A stretch of 64,000 bases of DNA from Archilochus colubris (GCA_023079485.1 CM041090.1:3201163-3265162), one strand, 5' to 3'; shown: positions 24,096 through 37,038, counted from the stretch's first letter. Numbers and translations: made by a program. The notes: generated by a model from the sequence alone, not told the origin.

Positions 24096-24799
24096 TACCT
24101 GTGGGGTCCTACAGGAAACCTCAGCAAACCTGCCAGGGTTGGGTTGGTACCACTGGGGTTGGTACAGCCATGCTCAGCATCCTGGAGGAGGCTCCTCCCT
24201 TCAGAGAGGTGATGGCCAAACCTGGGGAAGTGGCACAAGGACTGGGAATGCCCTCCTTGGGGGTGGGAAAATCCATTCAGGGGCCATGGAGGGAAGGAGT
24301 TCAGCCCAGCCCACACCAGGGATGGTTCCCTAATGCTCTCCTCCTGAACCAGCCCCCCAGTGACCCCCTGGTGACTCCCCTCACTTTGAGTGAAGATGAG
24401 TTATCTGTGATGGGTACAACTGCTTTGGGGTGGCAGCTGGAAAACATGACAGTGATAGCCCAGTATTCAGGAAAAACCCCATCACATGGGCTTTTTTTTC
24501 TTTATTATTTTTAGATTTTTTTCCTTGCACTGAGGCACAGGTGCTATGCAGGGGCTGGGGAGGTAAAACCTGAATTTTGGAGGGCCTGAGAGGCAAAGGC
24601 CAAGGGCCAAGGCTCAGGACCCTCTCAGCCATGTGCAGCCACAGAGCAGCAGCTGAGCCTCCTTTTAGAGGTCCCTTCCAACTCAAATTATTCTCAATTC
24701 TTCCTCAAATTATTTATTATTAGGATTTTATGACAGGGGAGAGGCTGCAGTGGCCCTTTAAGCTCAGTGGTGAGCACAGCTTTTGCTGTCCCTCAGCAT
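24096..24799. other. single-copy sequence with a CR1 3' end scrap
   Basis: About 24660-24696 (AGAGGTCCCTTCCAACTC) looks like a decayed CR1 3' terminus. The rest, including the frame open at 23936-24514, is not recognised and is partly CR1-derived. Confidence 0.45.
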
Positions 24800-25565
24800 G
24801 GAATCACAGAATCATAGAACTGCTCAGGCTGGAAAAGACCTTCAGGATCATCAAATCCATCCTCATCCTAACCCTATCATAGAATCATAGAATAGGCTGG
24901 GTTGGAAGATCATCAGAGATCATCGAGTCCAACCCTTGATCAACTACCGCCACAGTCACTAGACTATGGCACTGAGTGCCATATCGAGTCGCTTTTTAAA
25001 TGTCTCCAGGGACGAAGAGTCCACCACCTCCCCAGGCAGCCCGTTCCAATGTCTGATCACCCTTTCCGTGAAAAAATTCTTTCTAATATCCAATCTGAAC
25101 TTCCCCTGGCACAATTTAAGACCCTGCCCTCTTGTCTTACTGAGAGTTGCCTGGGAAAAGAGCCCAACCCCCCCCTGGCTCCAACCTCCTTTCAGGGAGT
25201 TGTAGAGAGTGATGAGGTCTCCCCTGAGCCTCCTCTTCTCCAGCCTCAACACCCCCAGCTCCCTCAGCCTCTCTTCATAGGATCTGTGTTCGAGTCCCTT
25301 CACCAGCTTGTTTGCCCTCCTTTGGACCTGTTCGAGGACCTCAATATCCTTCCTGAACTGAGGGGCCCAGAACTGAACACAGTACTCAAGGTGTGAGTAC
25401 ATCAGCCTGTTCCTGATGCCCCACCACTAAACCATGTCCCCAGGCACCACATCCAGGGGATTTTTAAACACATTGAGGGATGGAGACTCAACCACCTCCC
25501 TGGGGAGCCTCTTCCAGTGCTTCACAACCCTTTTTGTAAAGAAGTTTCTCCTGATAAAGCATTTT
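24800..25565 (-). mobile_element. older CR1 LINE interrupted by a younger CR1
   Basis: The 3' end is at 24800-24877 (GGAATCACAGAATCATAGAA, then GACCTTCAGGATCATCAA). Its continuation is at about 25420-25565 (CCACTAAACCATGTCCCCAGG, with AACCACCTCCCTGGG and TTTGTAAAGAAGTTTCTCC). These two parts are adjacent in the family, and the intervening 24878-25395 is a complete younger CR1 3' copy in the same orientation. This gives relative ages. Confidence 0.82.
24878..25395 (-). mobile_element. CR1 LINE, 5'-truncated (subfamily A), nested
   Basis: Reverse-oriented copy starting with TCATAGAATCATAGAATAGG and extending to the [21 protein letters not shown] region. The minus frame is open for 147 codons (25402-24959), with [40 protein letters not shown] and [20 protein letters not shown], ending SAIV and a stop. 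No subfamily-B frameshift is present (reads CTGGTGAAGGG on the minus strand). Confidence 0.92.
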
Positions 25566-28226
25566 TCTCACGATAAGCTTCTTTCTTTGCTCCCATGGCT
25601 CTCCAAGCAGCATCCACATGCAAAGCTGTTTGGGAGGAAGCGAGCAATGAAAGCCACCCCTCTCCTTGCCTCTTCAAGTCTGCAAATGGGGAAAGTTTTG
25701 GCTTCTGCTCTTTAATCTCCCATTAGGAGGCTTGGTGAGGTGTGTCTGCTGCAGAGCCTTGGCAGGATGAATGCACATGGTGTGTTTAGAGAGGCTGGCT
25801 TTGCAGGAAATACACTTTTCCTCTTGCCCCACCCCATTTTTTTTTAATTTTGTGCACTGAACACATTCCCAGAGGAAGAAATGACAGGTGGTTTCACACC
25901 ACATATGGTCAGCTCATAATGTGCATATCCCCAGATCTAATATCCTGCCATTAGCAGTGTGCTTTGTGTGGGAAGGGGATTATAATCCTGCCTGAATCCT
26001 GCCAGAGGGAGGGACACAAGAGTTTAAACCCTTCATCTGCCTCCCTTCCCCTCTGGCATCCCAGTGCCTGCAGCAGAATTTGGTTCCTAGGGGTCTGGGC
26101 TTTGGGAGGTTTCATCTGCTCTGGCTCTGATTTCTCTGCAAGAGCCCAGGGCAAGTGGGGAGAGATTTGTAGAGCTTTTCAAGTAAAGGAAAAAAAAATA
26201 ATGTTAAAGCCTGAATTAAAACTATCACCCCTCTACAACCCAGTGCTGGGGGCAATTCTTTGTGTTTCTTTGAGTTCTCATCAGCCAGGAGGGCAGTGTG
26301 AGTGCCAGCAGAAGAACTGTCAAAGCAAATGTGGTTGTGGGATATGATTTTTGGATGACTTGAGCAGTCTTGCTGGGAGATAAATCTCTTGCTGGGAGAT
26401 CATTGGGACACAGGAGCTTCCTCAGCACTTCCCAGGGCAGTTCCCAGGGAAGAAGTGGAGAAGCAGAGATAACTAAATAATAGAAAATAAACATCTCAGA
26501 GTGAGCACACAGCCTCTCCAGGCCCTTGCTGACCTCTGTCTCCTCTGCCTGAGAATTGTAGAGGACAGAGAGAAGTGGAATTGGCTGACACTTGATTTCC
26601 TGACCTGGGAAATCTCAGGTCCATTCTTGTTTGGTCTTGTCATAACATTTCTACATATGAGCAGCAGTATTTGTAGAAGGATTTTTGGAGGATTTGCTAA
26701 AAATGTTTGAAAATTGCTGGGATTTGTTATGCTACTGAGTTTTTAAATATTCTGGGGAGTGAAAATGGATCAAAATCCTTTTATTTAGCCAGCTGCTGGA
26801 GGCCAAAGAGTTTGGACGTGGGTTTGGGCTAAGAGGAGAGCTGCTGGAACTCAGTATGGGGAAGAGAACCTGATGCATGTCCAAAAAGCCAAACAGATGG
26901 AAATACAGTTTATACAAACCCAGTTTATACAAAGCTAGCAGAAGGCAGGGACCAAACTGGAAAAGGAAAAGGAAGATCCAGGTGCAGCAGTAGCTGATAA
27001 GCTGAGTGCTGTGCAGCTGTAGAGTACATCGTGAGCCCTAATGCAGGCTAATAACAACCTTCTCAAATGCCACCCTACAGAGGAGATGCCTTGTGCTGCC
27101 TGCAATAACCCTGTGCCATGGAAGCAGACACATGGAGGACAAACAAAACAGGGAAATGCAATTCCAGCCAGCAGGAAATCCTCAGAGGCATCAAGGGAAG
27201 GGAGCTGTGCCAGCGAGATGGGGCATCACTGAGTTCAAGGGCAAATATTCCCCAAAAGTAACATCCTTTTGATAGAAACACTGATGTTTAAGGCCATAGA
27301 GATGCAGGACAGCATGGACTGTGTGTGATATAGTTATTATTATTATTATTATCCATAGACTGTATAACTTGGCATCTCCCTGCATCCCCCATAAACTCAG
27401 TTCATCTGTTGCCACCACACCCATGGACAAATCTCAGGAAGGAATCCAAGGTTTCTAAAGCAGCTGCAACAAAAACAGAGCCTGGATTGACAAGGAATAG
27501 GATCAAGGTGCTGTGTCACTGGGTCTTTTTGGAGAGTTTTGTGTCTATTTAAAACAAGTTTGTGGCCATGACTACAAATCAGAGTACAGGTGAGAAGAAG
27601 TGAGAGCTCCAAGTAAGGGCTGATAATGTGAGAGCTTGAAATCTCAGCAGCCCCAGGGATGGGGAAACACAGAAGATAAAGCAAACCTTTAGCATCTGAG
27701 AAGGCTAAAAACCACCTTTAGAAAAGTCAGGTCTCTCCTAACAACAAATATCATCCTCCTAGGTAGCTCCTTTCATTATGTGCTTGATTTTCACTTCAGC
27801 TGTTTCATAAACTACACAGAAACTTTTTGTTTCTTTTCTCTTTTTCTCCAGTTTTAGGAAGGGTAAACCTTTCCTAGCATGGCTCATGGGTCACCAGTGG
27901 GTTGGAAAAATCCACTTGGTGCTTCATCTTTACCTCTGGGTTCATAGGCAAGTTCACCTTCCCTTTTTTTTTTTTTTTTGTTTTTTTTTCCCAGCTAATT
28001 TCCATTCCCATCACCCTTGTTACAACAGGTTAGTCTCTTACAATTGCAAATTAGGAAAACAGACCCAGAGGGGAAGATTTACATCCTCCTCCTGCCCTAT
28101 TCTGCCAGCTGAGCTTCCCCATCAGGTGGGGTGTGAACAGCTCTTTCACAGAAGGGTAAGTGTGGAAATGTGTTGGAGGGACACTGGCAGACTGCCATGC
28201 ACCAAAAAAAAAAAAGCAACAAAAGG
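25566..28226. other. about 2.7 kb of single-copy non-coding sequence
   Basis: The only repeats noted are a (TTA)n microsatellite at 27332-27352 and T-runs near 27967-27988. No gene or transposon is recognised. Confidence 0.5.
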
Positions 28227-28475
28227 ATCATAGAATCATAGATTTTTCAGGGTTGGAAGGGACTTTTAAGATCATCTAATTCTACCCCCCTGCCATGGGC
28301 AGGGACCCCTCCCACCAGCTCAGGTTGTTCCAAGCCCCGTCCAGCCTGGCCTTAAAAACTTCCAGGGATGGATGGGGCTTCCACCACCTCTCTGGGCAAC
28401 CTGTGCCAGGGTCTCACCACCCTCTGACCATCCTAACATCCACTCTAAATCTCCCTTCCTCTAGTTTGAATCCAT
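28227..28475 (-). mobile_element. CR1 LINE 3' fragment
   Basis: Reverse orientation: ATCATAGAATCATAGA tail, GGTTGGAAGGGACTTTTAAG block, then TGCCATGGGCAGGGAC and AACCTGTGCCAGGGTCTCAC. The same subfamily occurs at 45655-45841 and 62010-62137. Confidence 0.85.
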
Positions 28476-28539
28476 TCCCCCATCTCTATCACTTCCTGAC
28501 ATCCTAAAATGTCCCTCCCCAGCTTTCCTGTAGGGGTGA

Positions 28540-28700
28540 GAAGGCTTAGGGGGTTTCTCAGAGCTGATGTGGTATTGGAAGAGGTGCCCAGGGAAGCTGC
28601 AAAACCTCCACCTTTGGAGAGAGCCAAAGCTCAGCTGGACACAGTCCTGAGCATCCTGGTTCAGCTGTACTTTTACAGGGGGGGTCAGATCAGAAAACCT
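28540..28700 (+). mobile_element. old CR1 LINE remnant
   Basis: GAGGTGCCCAGGGAAGCTGC followed by CTCAGCTGGACACAGTCCTG and AGCATCCTGGTTCAGCTGTA is the C-terminal ORF2/3' UTR boundary of an old CR1 subfamily, forward orientation. It lies just beyond the reverse-oriented copy at 28227. Confidence 0.6.
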
Positions 28701-29656
28701 ACAAAGGTCCCCAACTAAATCCATGCTGTGAGTTCCACTGAAGCGAAGAAAAACAGCACAGAGCTTGGATTGGGTTGAGGCCAAATGACCTTAATGGCAA
28801 AATCTGCACCTTCTAATTCTAGGCTAATTAGTAATCCAGGCCTTCAATACCAATGTAAACTCACTAGCAAAATAATCTCAACACCAGCCAGGTTCACAAA
28901 ACCCCACGACCCTCAGCAGACACTAACACAGGAGACCCAGACATCTGTTCTTGATCTTCAATATGGTCATAGTTCCAGTGATAATTAAAAAGCCTTAGAA
29001 TGTCCAGACTTGGATTCCTCTCCCAGGCATTAGTCTTCTGTCTGTGGAAAACCTTAAAATAAAATTTATCTGGAGGTGTGAATGTCTCAAGCTGGTGATG
29101 ACCCGTGGAACTACGTGCTGTAGAAAATGATCCTTTCTCAAGTTCTCCTTGCAAATTGGTCCCCAGGGGAAGGAACAGCCAAGGGTTTCCCTTTCTGATG
29201 AATTGTTGGCAGTGCCTCAGCCTCAGATCACCTCTAAAGGGACAGACAGGACAGACAGGAGGGAAGGACCTTGCCTTGCTCTGCTTTGGGCAGGAAGAGG
29301 AAAACTCAGTCTTGCTTATGCAACATATTTTTTGCCTTTCTGGGGAAACGTTTCCCAGCCAAATGCTTTTCATTTCTTCTAGACAATGAAAGGAAAAGGA
29401 AGAGGCAGGCTGGGCTTGAGCAAAATAGGCAGCAGATGCTGGAGGAGAAGAATGGGAAAGGTCGTCATCTGGAGCAAAGGGGAGAGAAAAGCCTGGTGGA
29501 AACAGCCAGATGGAAAGGGCTGCAGGTCCTCAGTCCTTCTGCCCAAACCTGGAGCTACATCAGCTCTCCATGTGGAGACCTGGCACATGGAGCTCTCACA
29601 GAAAGGAAAAAAATGATTTTGAAGCCATAGGGATGGAAAGGATCAACATTCAAGTG
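28701..29656. other. single-copy non-coding sequence
   Basis: No repeat or gene is recognised. Frames at 29271-29630 and 28894-29373 (minus) have no domain. Confidence 0.5.
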
Positions 29657-29785
29657 AAGCTAGCTTATATTTTTATTATTATTTTAATTTTTTTATTATT
29701 TGTTATTCTTTTATTACTTTATTTTTATTATCTGCTATTCTTTTATTCCTTTATTCATTCATTTATTTACTTATTTCCAGTAAGA
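29657..29785 (+). repeat. AT-rich low-complexity tract (TTATT words)
   Basis: T-rich sequence with irregular TTATT, TTTATTA and ATTCATTT units. No fixed period. Confidence 0.8.
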
Positions 29786-31689
29786 ATATTGACTACATCC
29801 TGGATCCCTCCTTACAATTCCACCCCCTGATTTCTCTGTGGCTAGGGAGGAATTATCTAGCTCTAATATTTTATTTTTTTTTCTTTTTCCCCTTGATTAT
29901 TACTTTTCCCTGCAGGCATTCAACATATTCTGTGCCAGGGTAGGAAATGGCAGGTCTTGACCTAAATGTCTTGGAGTCTGTGTGTGGGACAGAGGAGCTG
30001 AAAGAATTTGGTGGCTATGGTACAGTCAGGCAGCACTGGGCTCAGCAGCCAGATCTCTGTTAATTTTTCTTTTCTTTGTCATTCTTAACAGTGACAGAGT
30101 GGCACAAATCAGTGGAGTTTTGTAGGATAGCTACAAAAAAGCCCTCCAGACCTGTAAGAACAGATAGCAAGGGGATGTTACAGAATTCTCATCCATTTGT
30201 GGCACCACTGCACGAGGTCTTTGCTTGCAGGTAGCAACCTGGGCTGTGTGTGACAAGGGACACAGAGAAGTCCCCTTAGCTCATTAGCATTATCTGGTTA
30301 ATGAGTAACCCAGAAGGGCCATGCTGTGCCCACACATGCCCAAATCTCCTACAAATTTTGATGCCAAATTCCTAATCAGAAGAAACGTGATGGAACCACA
30401 ACTCCCTGTGATTGCTCCCAGACACTGCCTCCCCACCACCCCCACCCCCCCCAAAAATGATCTAAGCTAAAGTTTGTCTCCAGAAAAAGAGGATTTTTCC
30501 AGGAAAGTACACACTGAGGCATCCCAGCACAAAGAAGCCATTCCTGCAAAGGGCAGATGTGAGTTGCCTTTATTCTGAGCTAGCAGATGAAATGATTTCT
30601 GCATGAAAACCTTTCAGTCTTCAGTGGGGAAACAAACACAAACGTTGGCAGAGTTGGTTTTGCTGAGGCTCCTGGTGCCTGGGGTTTTGTGATTACAGCA
30701 GCTGAAACCAAGAGAAAAGAGAGAGGGAGAATTCACCATTCTTCCTCCTGCTGCTGGGAGTGAAAATAAATAAATCAATGAGTTGTTCCCCTGCCACTGG
30801 AATATATCAGAAGCTGGAAAAGGTAGCTCTTGAGGAAGGGCCTTTGTTAAAACTTGAGCAGAAAGCTCAAATCACAGGAAAATAATCACAAACTGGAGGG
30901 AGGAGAAATTTTCTACTCCAAGAAAGCAAAAAAGAGGCAAAGACTTAGACATCTCCTTTTCTGACTGACTTCATTATTATGGAGATGAGTCTAAAGCCCA
31001 GATATTCCCAGCATCCCCTCACTCCTACTCTGACACCTTGGAAACTCTGCATTTGCACATCAGCAGCTGCTGAAGGCAGCTCAGCTTTCCAGCCCTGCAC
31101 TTCCAGCAAAGCTAGAAAAAAGTGGATTTTTTTTTTTTTTTGGTAATGGATTGGTCAAAAAAAAAAAAAAAAAGAAAGATAAGTTAGAGAAAAATGGACT
31201 CTTTTTTGTGATGGGTTGGTCAGCAAAACAAAAAACAAAAAGAAAGAAAGAAAGAGAGGCTGGCATCTTGGTGGCTGTGCCAGCACATCCTGCTCTCTGT
31301 GACAGGGATGGGAGATGGATGCAGCCCCCCCAAGGCAACCACTGGCTTTGCCAACACCTAATATATGGTTTGAGCCAGTATAAAGGACTTCATAGCACAA
31401 AGAATCCTCACATGGCATCCTGGGGGAAGATTACCTACAGTGTCTATTGAATTCCTGACCCTTTTGGAAGAGAGAGATAAGACTTTCTAACCAGGAAAGC
31501 ATAAACAGTTTATTATTTTTTTCCAGAAAGGGACCAAATCTGCTGACCCAAATCTAATGTCCATACAGCTGGACCTCCAGCACCGTGATTCCCAAGTTTG
31601 AAGGCTGCACAAGTTAATCTGTGTATCTCTGAGCCCTTGAAAAATTCAGCTACCAAACCCAGCACTTTTCCAGGCTTGACTAGGACAAA
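29786..31689. other. single-copy non-coding sequence
   Basis: No transposon is recognised. A local near-duplication surrounds a T-run/A-run pair at 31128-31250, where GGATTGGTCAAAA at 31148 recurs as GGGTTGGTCAGCAAAA at 31213. At 30279-30304 an inverted pair CTCATTA/TAATGAG flanks 12 bases. Confidence 0.5.
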
Positions 31690-32441
31690 GTGCCAAGTGC
31701 CGGGTCCTGCACTTTGGCCACAACAACCCCATGGGGAGCTCCAGGCTGGGCACAGAGTGGCAGAAAGGGACCTGGGATGCCCAGGAAGCTGAACATGAGC
31801 CAGCAGTGTGCCCAGGTGGCCAAGAAGGCCAGTGGCATCCTGGCCTGGCTCAGGAACAGCGTGGCCAGCAGGTCCAGGGAAGGGATTCTGCCCCTGTGCT
31901 CAGCCCTGGTGAGGCCACAGCTTGAGTCCTGTGTCCAGTTCTGGGCCCCTCAGCTCAGGAAGGAGATTGAGGTGCTGGAGCAGGTCCAGAGAAGAGCAAG
32001 GAGGCTGTGAAGGGATCCAGCACAAGTCCTGTGAGGAAGGGCTGAGGGAGCTGGGGGTGTTCAGCATGGAGAAGAGGAGGCTCAGGGGAGACCTCATCAC
32101 TCTCTACAACTCCCTGAAAGGAGGTTGGAGCCAGGGGGGAGTTGGGCTCTTTTCCCAGGCAACTCTCAGCAAGACAAGAGGGCAGGGTCTCCAGTTGTGC
32201 CAGGGGAGGTTTAGGTTGGAGATTAGAAAGAATTTCTTTCTGGAGAGGGTGATCAGACATTGGAATGGGCTGCCCAGGGAAGTAGTGGATTCTCCGTGTC
32301 TGGAGATATTTCAAAAGAGACTGGATGTGGCACTCAGTGCCATGGGCTGGGAACCACGGGGGGAGTGGATCAAGGGTTGGACTTGACGATCTCTGAGGTC
32401 CCTTCCAACCCAGCCAGTTCTATGATTCTATGATTGTATGA
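31690..32441 (+). mobile_element. CR1 LINE, 5'-truncated (subfamily B)
   Basis: Forward copy from GCCAAGTGCCGGGTCCTGCA to ATTCTATG-type repeats. It reads [20 protein letters not shown] and [15 protein letters not shown], then stops at the subfamily-B TGA (32008-32010). After the shift it reads [20 protein letters not shown] through [19 protein letters not shown] to GEWIKGWT and a stop. A 15-base deletion relative to other copies removes the LGVWI codons near 31775. Confidence 0.92.
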
Positions 32442-34235
32442 AAGCTGTTTCCTTCTGTAATGTAGAGTGATGCAGTGGGTATGGAGCAGGATGAAAAGAT
32501 TGCTTAGAGGCGTGGGTAAACTTTCAGAGGGAGACAGATGGGAGAGACAGAAACTGCCTGGCTTAAAAGAAAATGAGTAAGAAGGACATGCTGCAACTGC
32601 ATGAAATAGGAACAGGCTGGAAACTGTAAATCCTTTGTGCTTTCTCCTAAAATCAGAAGACATTCAGGAAATGCAAAACCTAGGAAAATAAACCACAATT
32701 GTTTTCACACTGTCAGCTTTTCAGACTCACAGCTATGTAAATCAGGAGCTCAGCAAGACCCAAGGAAGCTGAATAGAGAATATCCTCAACTGCTGTGCCA
32801 AAGGTTAAAATCACAGGTGGAGAACTAAATAAAAAATTGGGAAGGACCTGGGCTTTCATGCTCCAGGACATAATCACCCAACTAATAGGGACTAAGTGCA
32901 AAAAAACTCATCTGGGGCCATTTTTTTTCCCCCTTCCTATGGGAGGAGATCACCTTGCAGGACATGGTGACATCTCTGCAGAGCATCATCCCATGTACAC
33001 AGCACTGAACCCACTGCCAGCACAGGATGCTGAACTTCTGCCAGGGAAAAAACCAGTCCTGCCTTCTGCCCCATGGCTCTGGGATCTCTGTCCCAGCACC
33101 ACCCTGCCCTGAAAGCAAATAAATCAGCTGGATTTCAGCAGCTCCCTACACAGCCCCATCCCTCAAGGCAGGGGAGAGGCAAAGTGGGAGATGGAAAACC
33201 CAGGCAGGATGAAGACCTCACAGAGCTGCCCTCTGGTCCAGCAGTATGAAAGTGAAGCAGATTTTAGGATCTCTAAATTTATTCCATTGTCTGGTTTGAG
33301 TTCTTAAATCACAGGAGGTCACAGACTTCCATTCATTGATGCCAGCAGGAAGGATAATAACTCCTGGGTAAGGGAAAGATGGTTTTAAAGAAGCAACCAG
33401 ATTTCTTTTGAAGAAGTGAATGAAAAAAAATCCTTTCCTCCCTTGCCTGTCTGCTCACAGTTAATTGCTCATGTTGTTTTTGTTTCATGAACATATTTCT
33501 GTGAGCCAGAACACTCCTTGCTGGAAATGAACAAAACTCTGATGTGTCTTGATGCCAGCCATAAATCTGGTCCAGCAGCTACATTGCACCTCAGAGAAAA
33601 CACACATATCCTGCACTACAGACCCAGTCATAAGATGCTGCAATTTTTTTTTGGTATGAATACAAGATTTTATGAGTTAGAAAGACTGTGGTTAATGTTA
33701 ATTGATGATGTGGTAATTAATCCAGCCATAAATTCCCATCTAATTTCATTTTGTGTCTTAAAGCTTTTAAGCTTCATACACATGCACGGTGTTTGCCATT
33801 CAATTAGCTGAGCTGTTAGTATAAATATTAAATATTAAATGTTAAATATTGCAGTCTACCAGTCATCATCTCAGAAAGAAAAATTGTAATTGTTTAGCAC
33901 TGATATTATTTGATCCAAATAATAGCATTAGAGGGTGTCTGTCTTTGCTAGGGTTGACAGCCAGCAATTCCTTCCCCATTTTAATTTTAATGGTGACTTC
34001 TAATAGGAATAACAGGAGAAAATCTCTGCCTGATAGCTCATTCTATCATCCAACTTTGTCATTTCTCTGAAACACACAGGAGGGGAAAAAAAATGAATTT
34101 TTTTCCAATGGTAACTGCAAGTAACCCTGCAACCATGGGCATGAGGTGGAACTGAGATGGCTGTGACCTTCTGGGTTGAGCTGCAAGTTCAGTGCCTCTT
34201 TTTCTCCCCCGAAGTCCTCTAGGACCACCAATGGG
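32442..34235. other. single-copy sequence including a conserved-element-like AT-rich stretch
   Basis: No repeat family is seen. The segment 33640-34070 is repeat-free, AT-rich and dense in TAATTA/ATTA/TTAAT words (for example GGTAATTAATCC near 33711, TTCAATTAGC near 33799), with runs of TAAATATT. No gene is recognised. Confidence 0.5.
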
Positions 34236-34236
34236 T

Positions 34237-34275
34237 TTGTAGGGTTAGGGCTAGGGTTGGGGTTGCCTAACCCTG
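34237..34275 (+). repeat. short interstitial telomere-like patch
   Basis: Contains GTAGGGTTAGGGCTAGGGTT followed by GGGGTT and, within 6 bases, the opposite-strand word CCTAACCCT. Three degenerate TTAGGG-type units point one way and one points the other, so it could be a relic of end-joining or chance. Confidence 0.6.
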
Positions 34276-34419
34276 GGCTCTGCTCCAGCTGTGAGGGCAC
34301 CCAAAGCCTTGGTGAGAGCAGCAGAGTTGGGTTCACTCCTGAGGTTAAGTCCTCTGTGAGGAGGAAAAAAGGAAAAAAGGAAAAAAGGAACAGGTATAGA
34401 AAAGAGGAACTGCATGGAA

Positions 34420-34612
34420 AAAACGAACAGGTTATCCAGGGAGGTGGTGAAGGCCTCATCCCTGGAATCTCCAGGGATAGGTGAGGCTTGAGGAGGCTCT
34501 GAGTATCCAGATCTAGTTGGGGGGGTCCCTGCTGACTGCAGGGGCTTGGACTGGATGAGCTTTAGAGGTTCCTTCCAACCCAAATCATCCTGTGATTCTG
34601 TGATCCTATGAA
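34420..34612 (+). mobile_element. CR1 LINE 3' fragment
   Basis: Forward orientation: GTTATCCAGGGAGGTGGTGA (the [10 protein letters not shown] region in decayed form), a GAGGCTTGAGGAGGCTCTGA segment, then GGCTTGGACTGGATGAGCTT and TTCCAACCCAAATCATCC, ending GATTCTGTGATCCTATGA. Directly followed by the CTTT array, so the ATTCTATG-type tail abuts the microsatellite. Confidence 0.8.
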
Positions 34613-34643
34613 TGAGCCATTGTCCCCAGGGGTGCTTACTTTG

Positions 34644-35291
<648 letters not shown>

Positions 35292-36384
35292 ATTTGTATG
35301 AGGTGTCTGTCAGCTCTGAGAAACAGGAAACAATTTTATTTTTTTTTTTTAATGACAGCTTCTCCAAACCCTTTCTCACACTGAAGTTCTCAGTCCCTGG
35401 AAGGGCTGTCAGAATTCTCTGAACTTCAGCTTGGGAGAAAACAGCTCTGGGCCCTGAGCCACCTGGGCACAGCTTTGCAGCTCCAGCTTTCAGAGCATCC
35501 ACTGCTCTCTCTGTGTTACCAACACATCACAACCAAATCTTGGGGATGTGGGAGCTGGGGAAGGAAGGGTGGGTGCTGCATGGGTTGGGGGGAGCAGGCT
35601 GGAGATGAGCATCCTCAGCCAGGAAAGGTTGTGATGTTTTTATCCACAGGGATCTCAGCTTCCCATCCAGCTCAGCCATCCTGCCTTTGGAAGCAGGGAA
35701 ATAAACACTGATTTTGCCTGCCCTGTCAAAGGAGTTTTTCTTCATGAAAATTCCTCACTCAGTTGTCCAAGACTGGGCTTAAATGAGAGAATCCTCAGGA
35801 AAAAATGAAGTCCCACAGGGATGATTGTCTTTGGAAGGCAGAGCATCCAGTCCCCAGGTGCACTTTGGTGATGCCATTTGAGTACAGCACATTTCAGTTC
35901 ATTTCTGGTGTTCTGATCAGCTACAGGATAACCAGTGCAGGTCTTTCCATACTCCCCCAGTGTCACTGCACATGAGGGAATATTCCAAAAAAACTGCAAT
36001 GTAAAAATGTGCTGTGCCCAGCACTGATGAATTTCATGGAGCAGCTCCAATTCCCTGGTCATGGTACATCCATCAAGCTGACAGAAATCAGGTTGCATGC
36101 CCTAGACTGATTATTTTTGTACAGTTGGACGTGACATCCCTAGTACAATCTATTCCTGGTATCTACTTGGTCTTTTATGTATACACAGGCTCAGTCCCTG
36201 GAAAAAAAAAATCAAAAAAAAAAAAGGAGTGCATTATTAATAAAAATGGTTGTGATCTATTGGACATGGTGCAATGTCCAATAGACATGCACCCTGCCCT
36301 GGCATGCCTGCCTTGTCCAGAAAAAAAAAATCTAAATAAGTCTCCTTTTTCTCTGTGCTTTTTCTGAAAGGAAATGTGTCTCAC
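35292..36384. other. single-copy non-coding sequence
   Basis: No repeat family or gene is recognised. An inverted pair reading TATTGGACAT/ATGTCCAATA lies at 36258-36284 with a short central spacer. The last five bases (36380-36384, CTCAC) are the left target-site duplication of the adjacent LTR. Confidence 0.5.
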
Positions 36385-36711
36385 TGTCCTGGTTTGGGCC
36401 AGGATAAAGGTGATTTTCTGTTTTGTGCTTTTGCTTTCAGCTGAGCCTCTTTAAGTAGTTGCATTTGCTGAGGTTAACAGTAAGTTTCTCATGCAGTGTG
36501 TGTGCTTCTAGGACTGATAACACTTGATGTTTATAGTTACTGCTAGAGATTGGTGTGCAGAGCCAAGGACACTGCTTAGCTCTGAGGAAAATATTTTATT
36601 GTCCAGGAGGATACAGAGGTCCCACCTGAACCCTCCTTTGGGGAGGAACAGACAAGATAGATGCCAGAATTGACCAAACAGAGGATTCCATCCCATATAC
36701 ATCACACTCAG

Positions 36712-36717
36712 TATAAA
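36712..36717 (+). promoter_or_regulatory. TATA box of the solo LTR
   Basis: TATAAA in the context CTCAGTATAAATTTGAGG, about 330 bases from the LTR 5' end and about 320 before the ATTAAA signal, as expected for the U3/R border region. Activity is not shown. Confidence 0.65.
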
Positions 36718-37032
36718 TTTGAGGCATCAGGAGGGCCGAGCCAGATCTTTTCCTGATTTCCTGCTTCCCTTCCTTCACCCGGCATCCTGGAAGGATCCTG
36801 TCTGTTTGTCTGCCTGTGGTCCTGATCCGTGCCAGCCCATATCTGTGTGTTCCTGCCTCCGGTTCCCAACTGCTGCCAACTCCAGGAGTCCAGCCTGGAC
36901 TTTCCCAGGGCTGCCCTACAGCCTCGGTGGTGACGTGAGAGTTATTGGGGGGAAATGGGGAGGAATGTGGTTTCCATTTTCCTGTATATTTGTATAGATT
37001 TAGTCATTTTTCCTATTTATCATTACTGTTTC

Positions 37033-37038
37033 ATTAAA
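37033..37038 (+). other. LTR poly(A) signal (ATTAAA)
   Basis: ATTAAA in GTTTCATTAAAGTTGTG. In the related minus-strand LTR the matching position reads ACTAAA (plus-strand TTTAGT at 53710), so that copy has lost or never had the signal. Confidence 0.55.

Noticed and set aside
23936..24514. 192-codon frame as a gene
   Set aside because: Its first part is decayed CR1 ORF2 in the wrong frame, and the rest has no recognisable domain.
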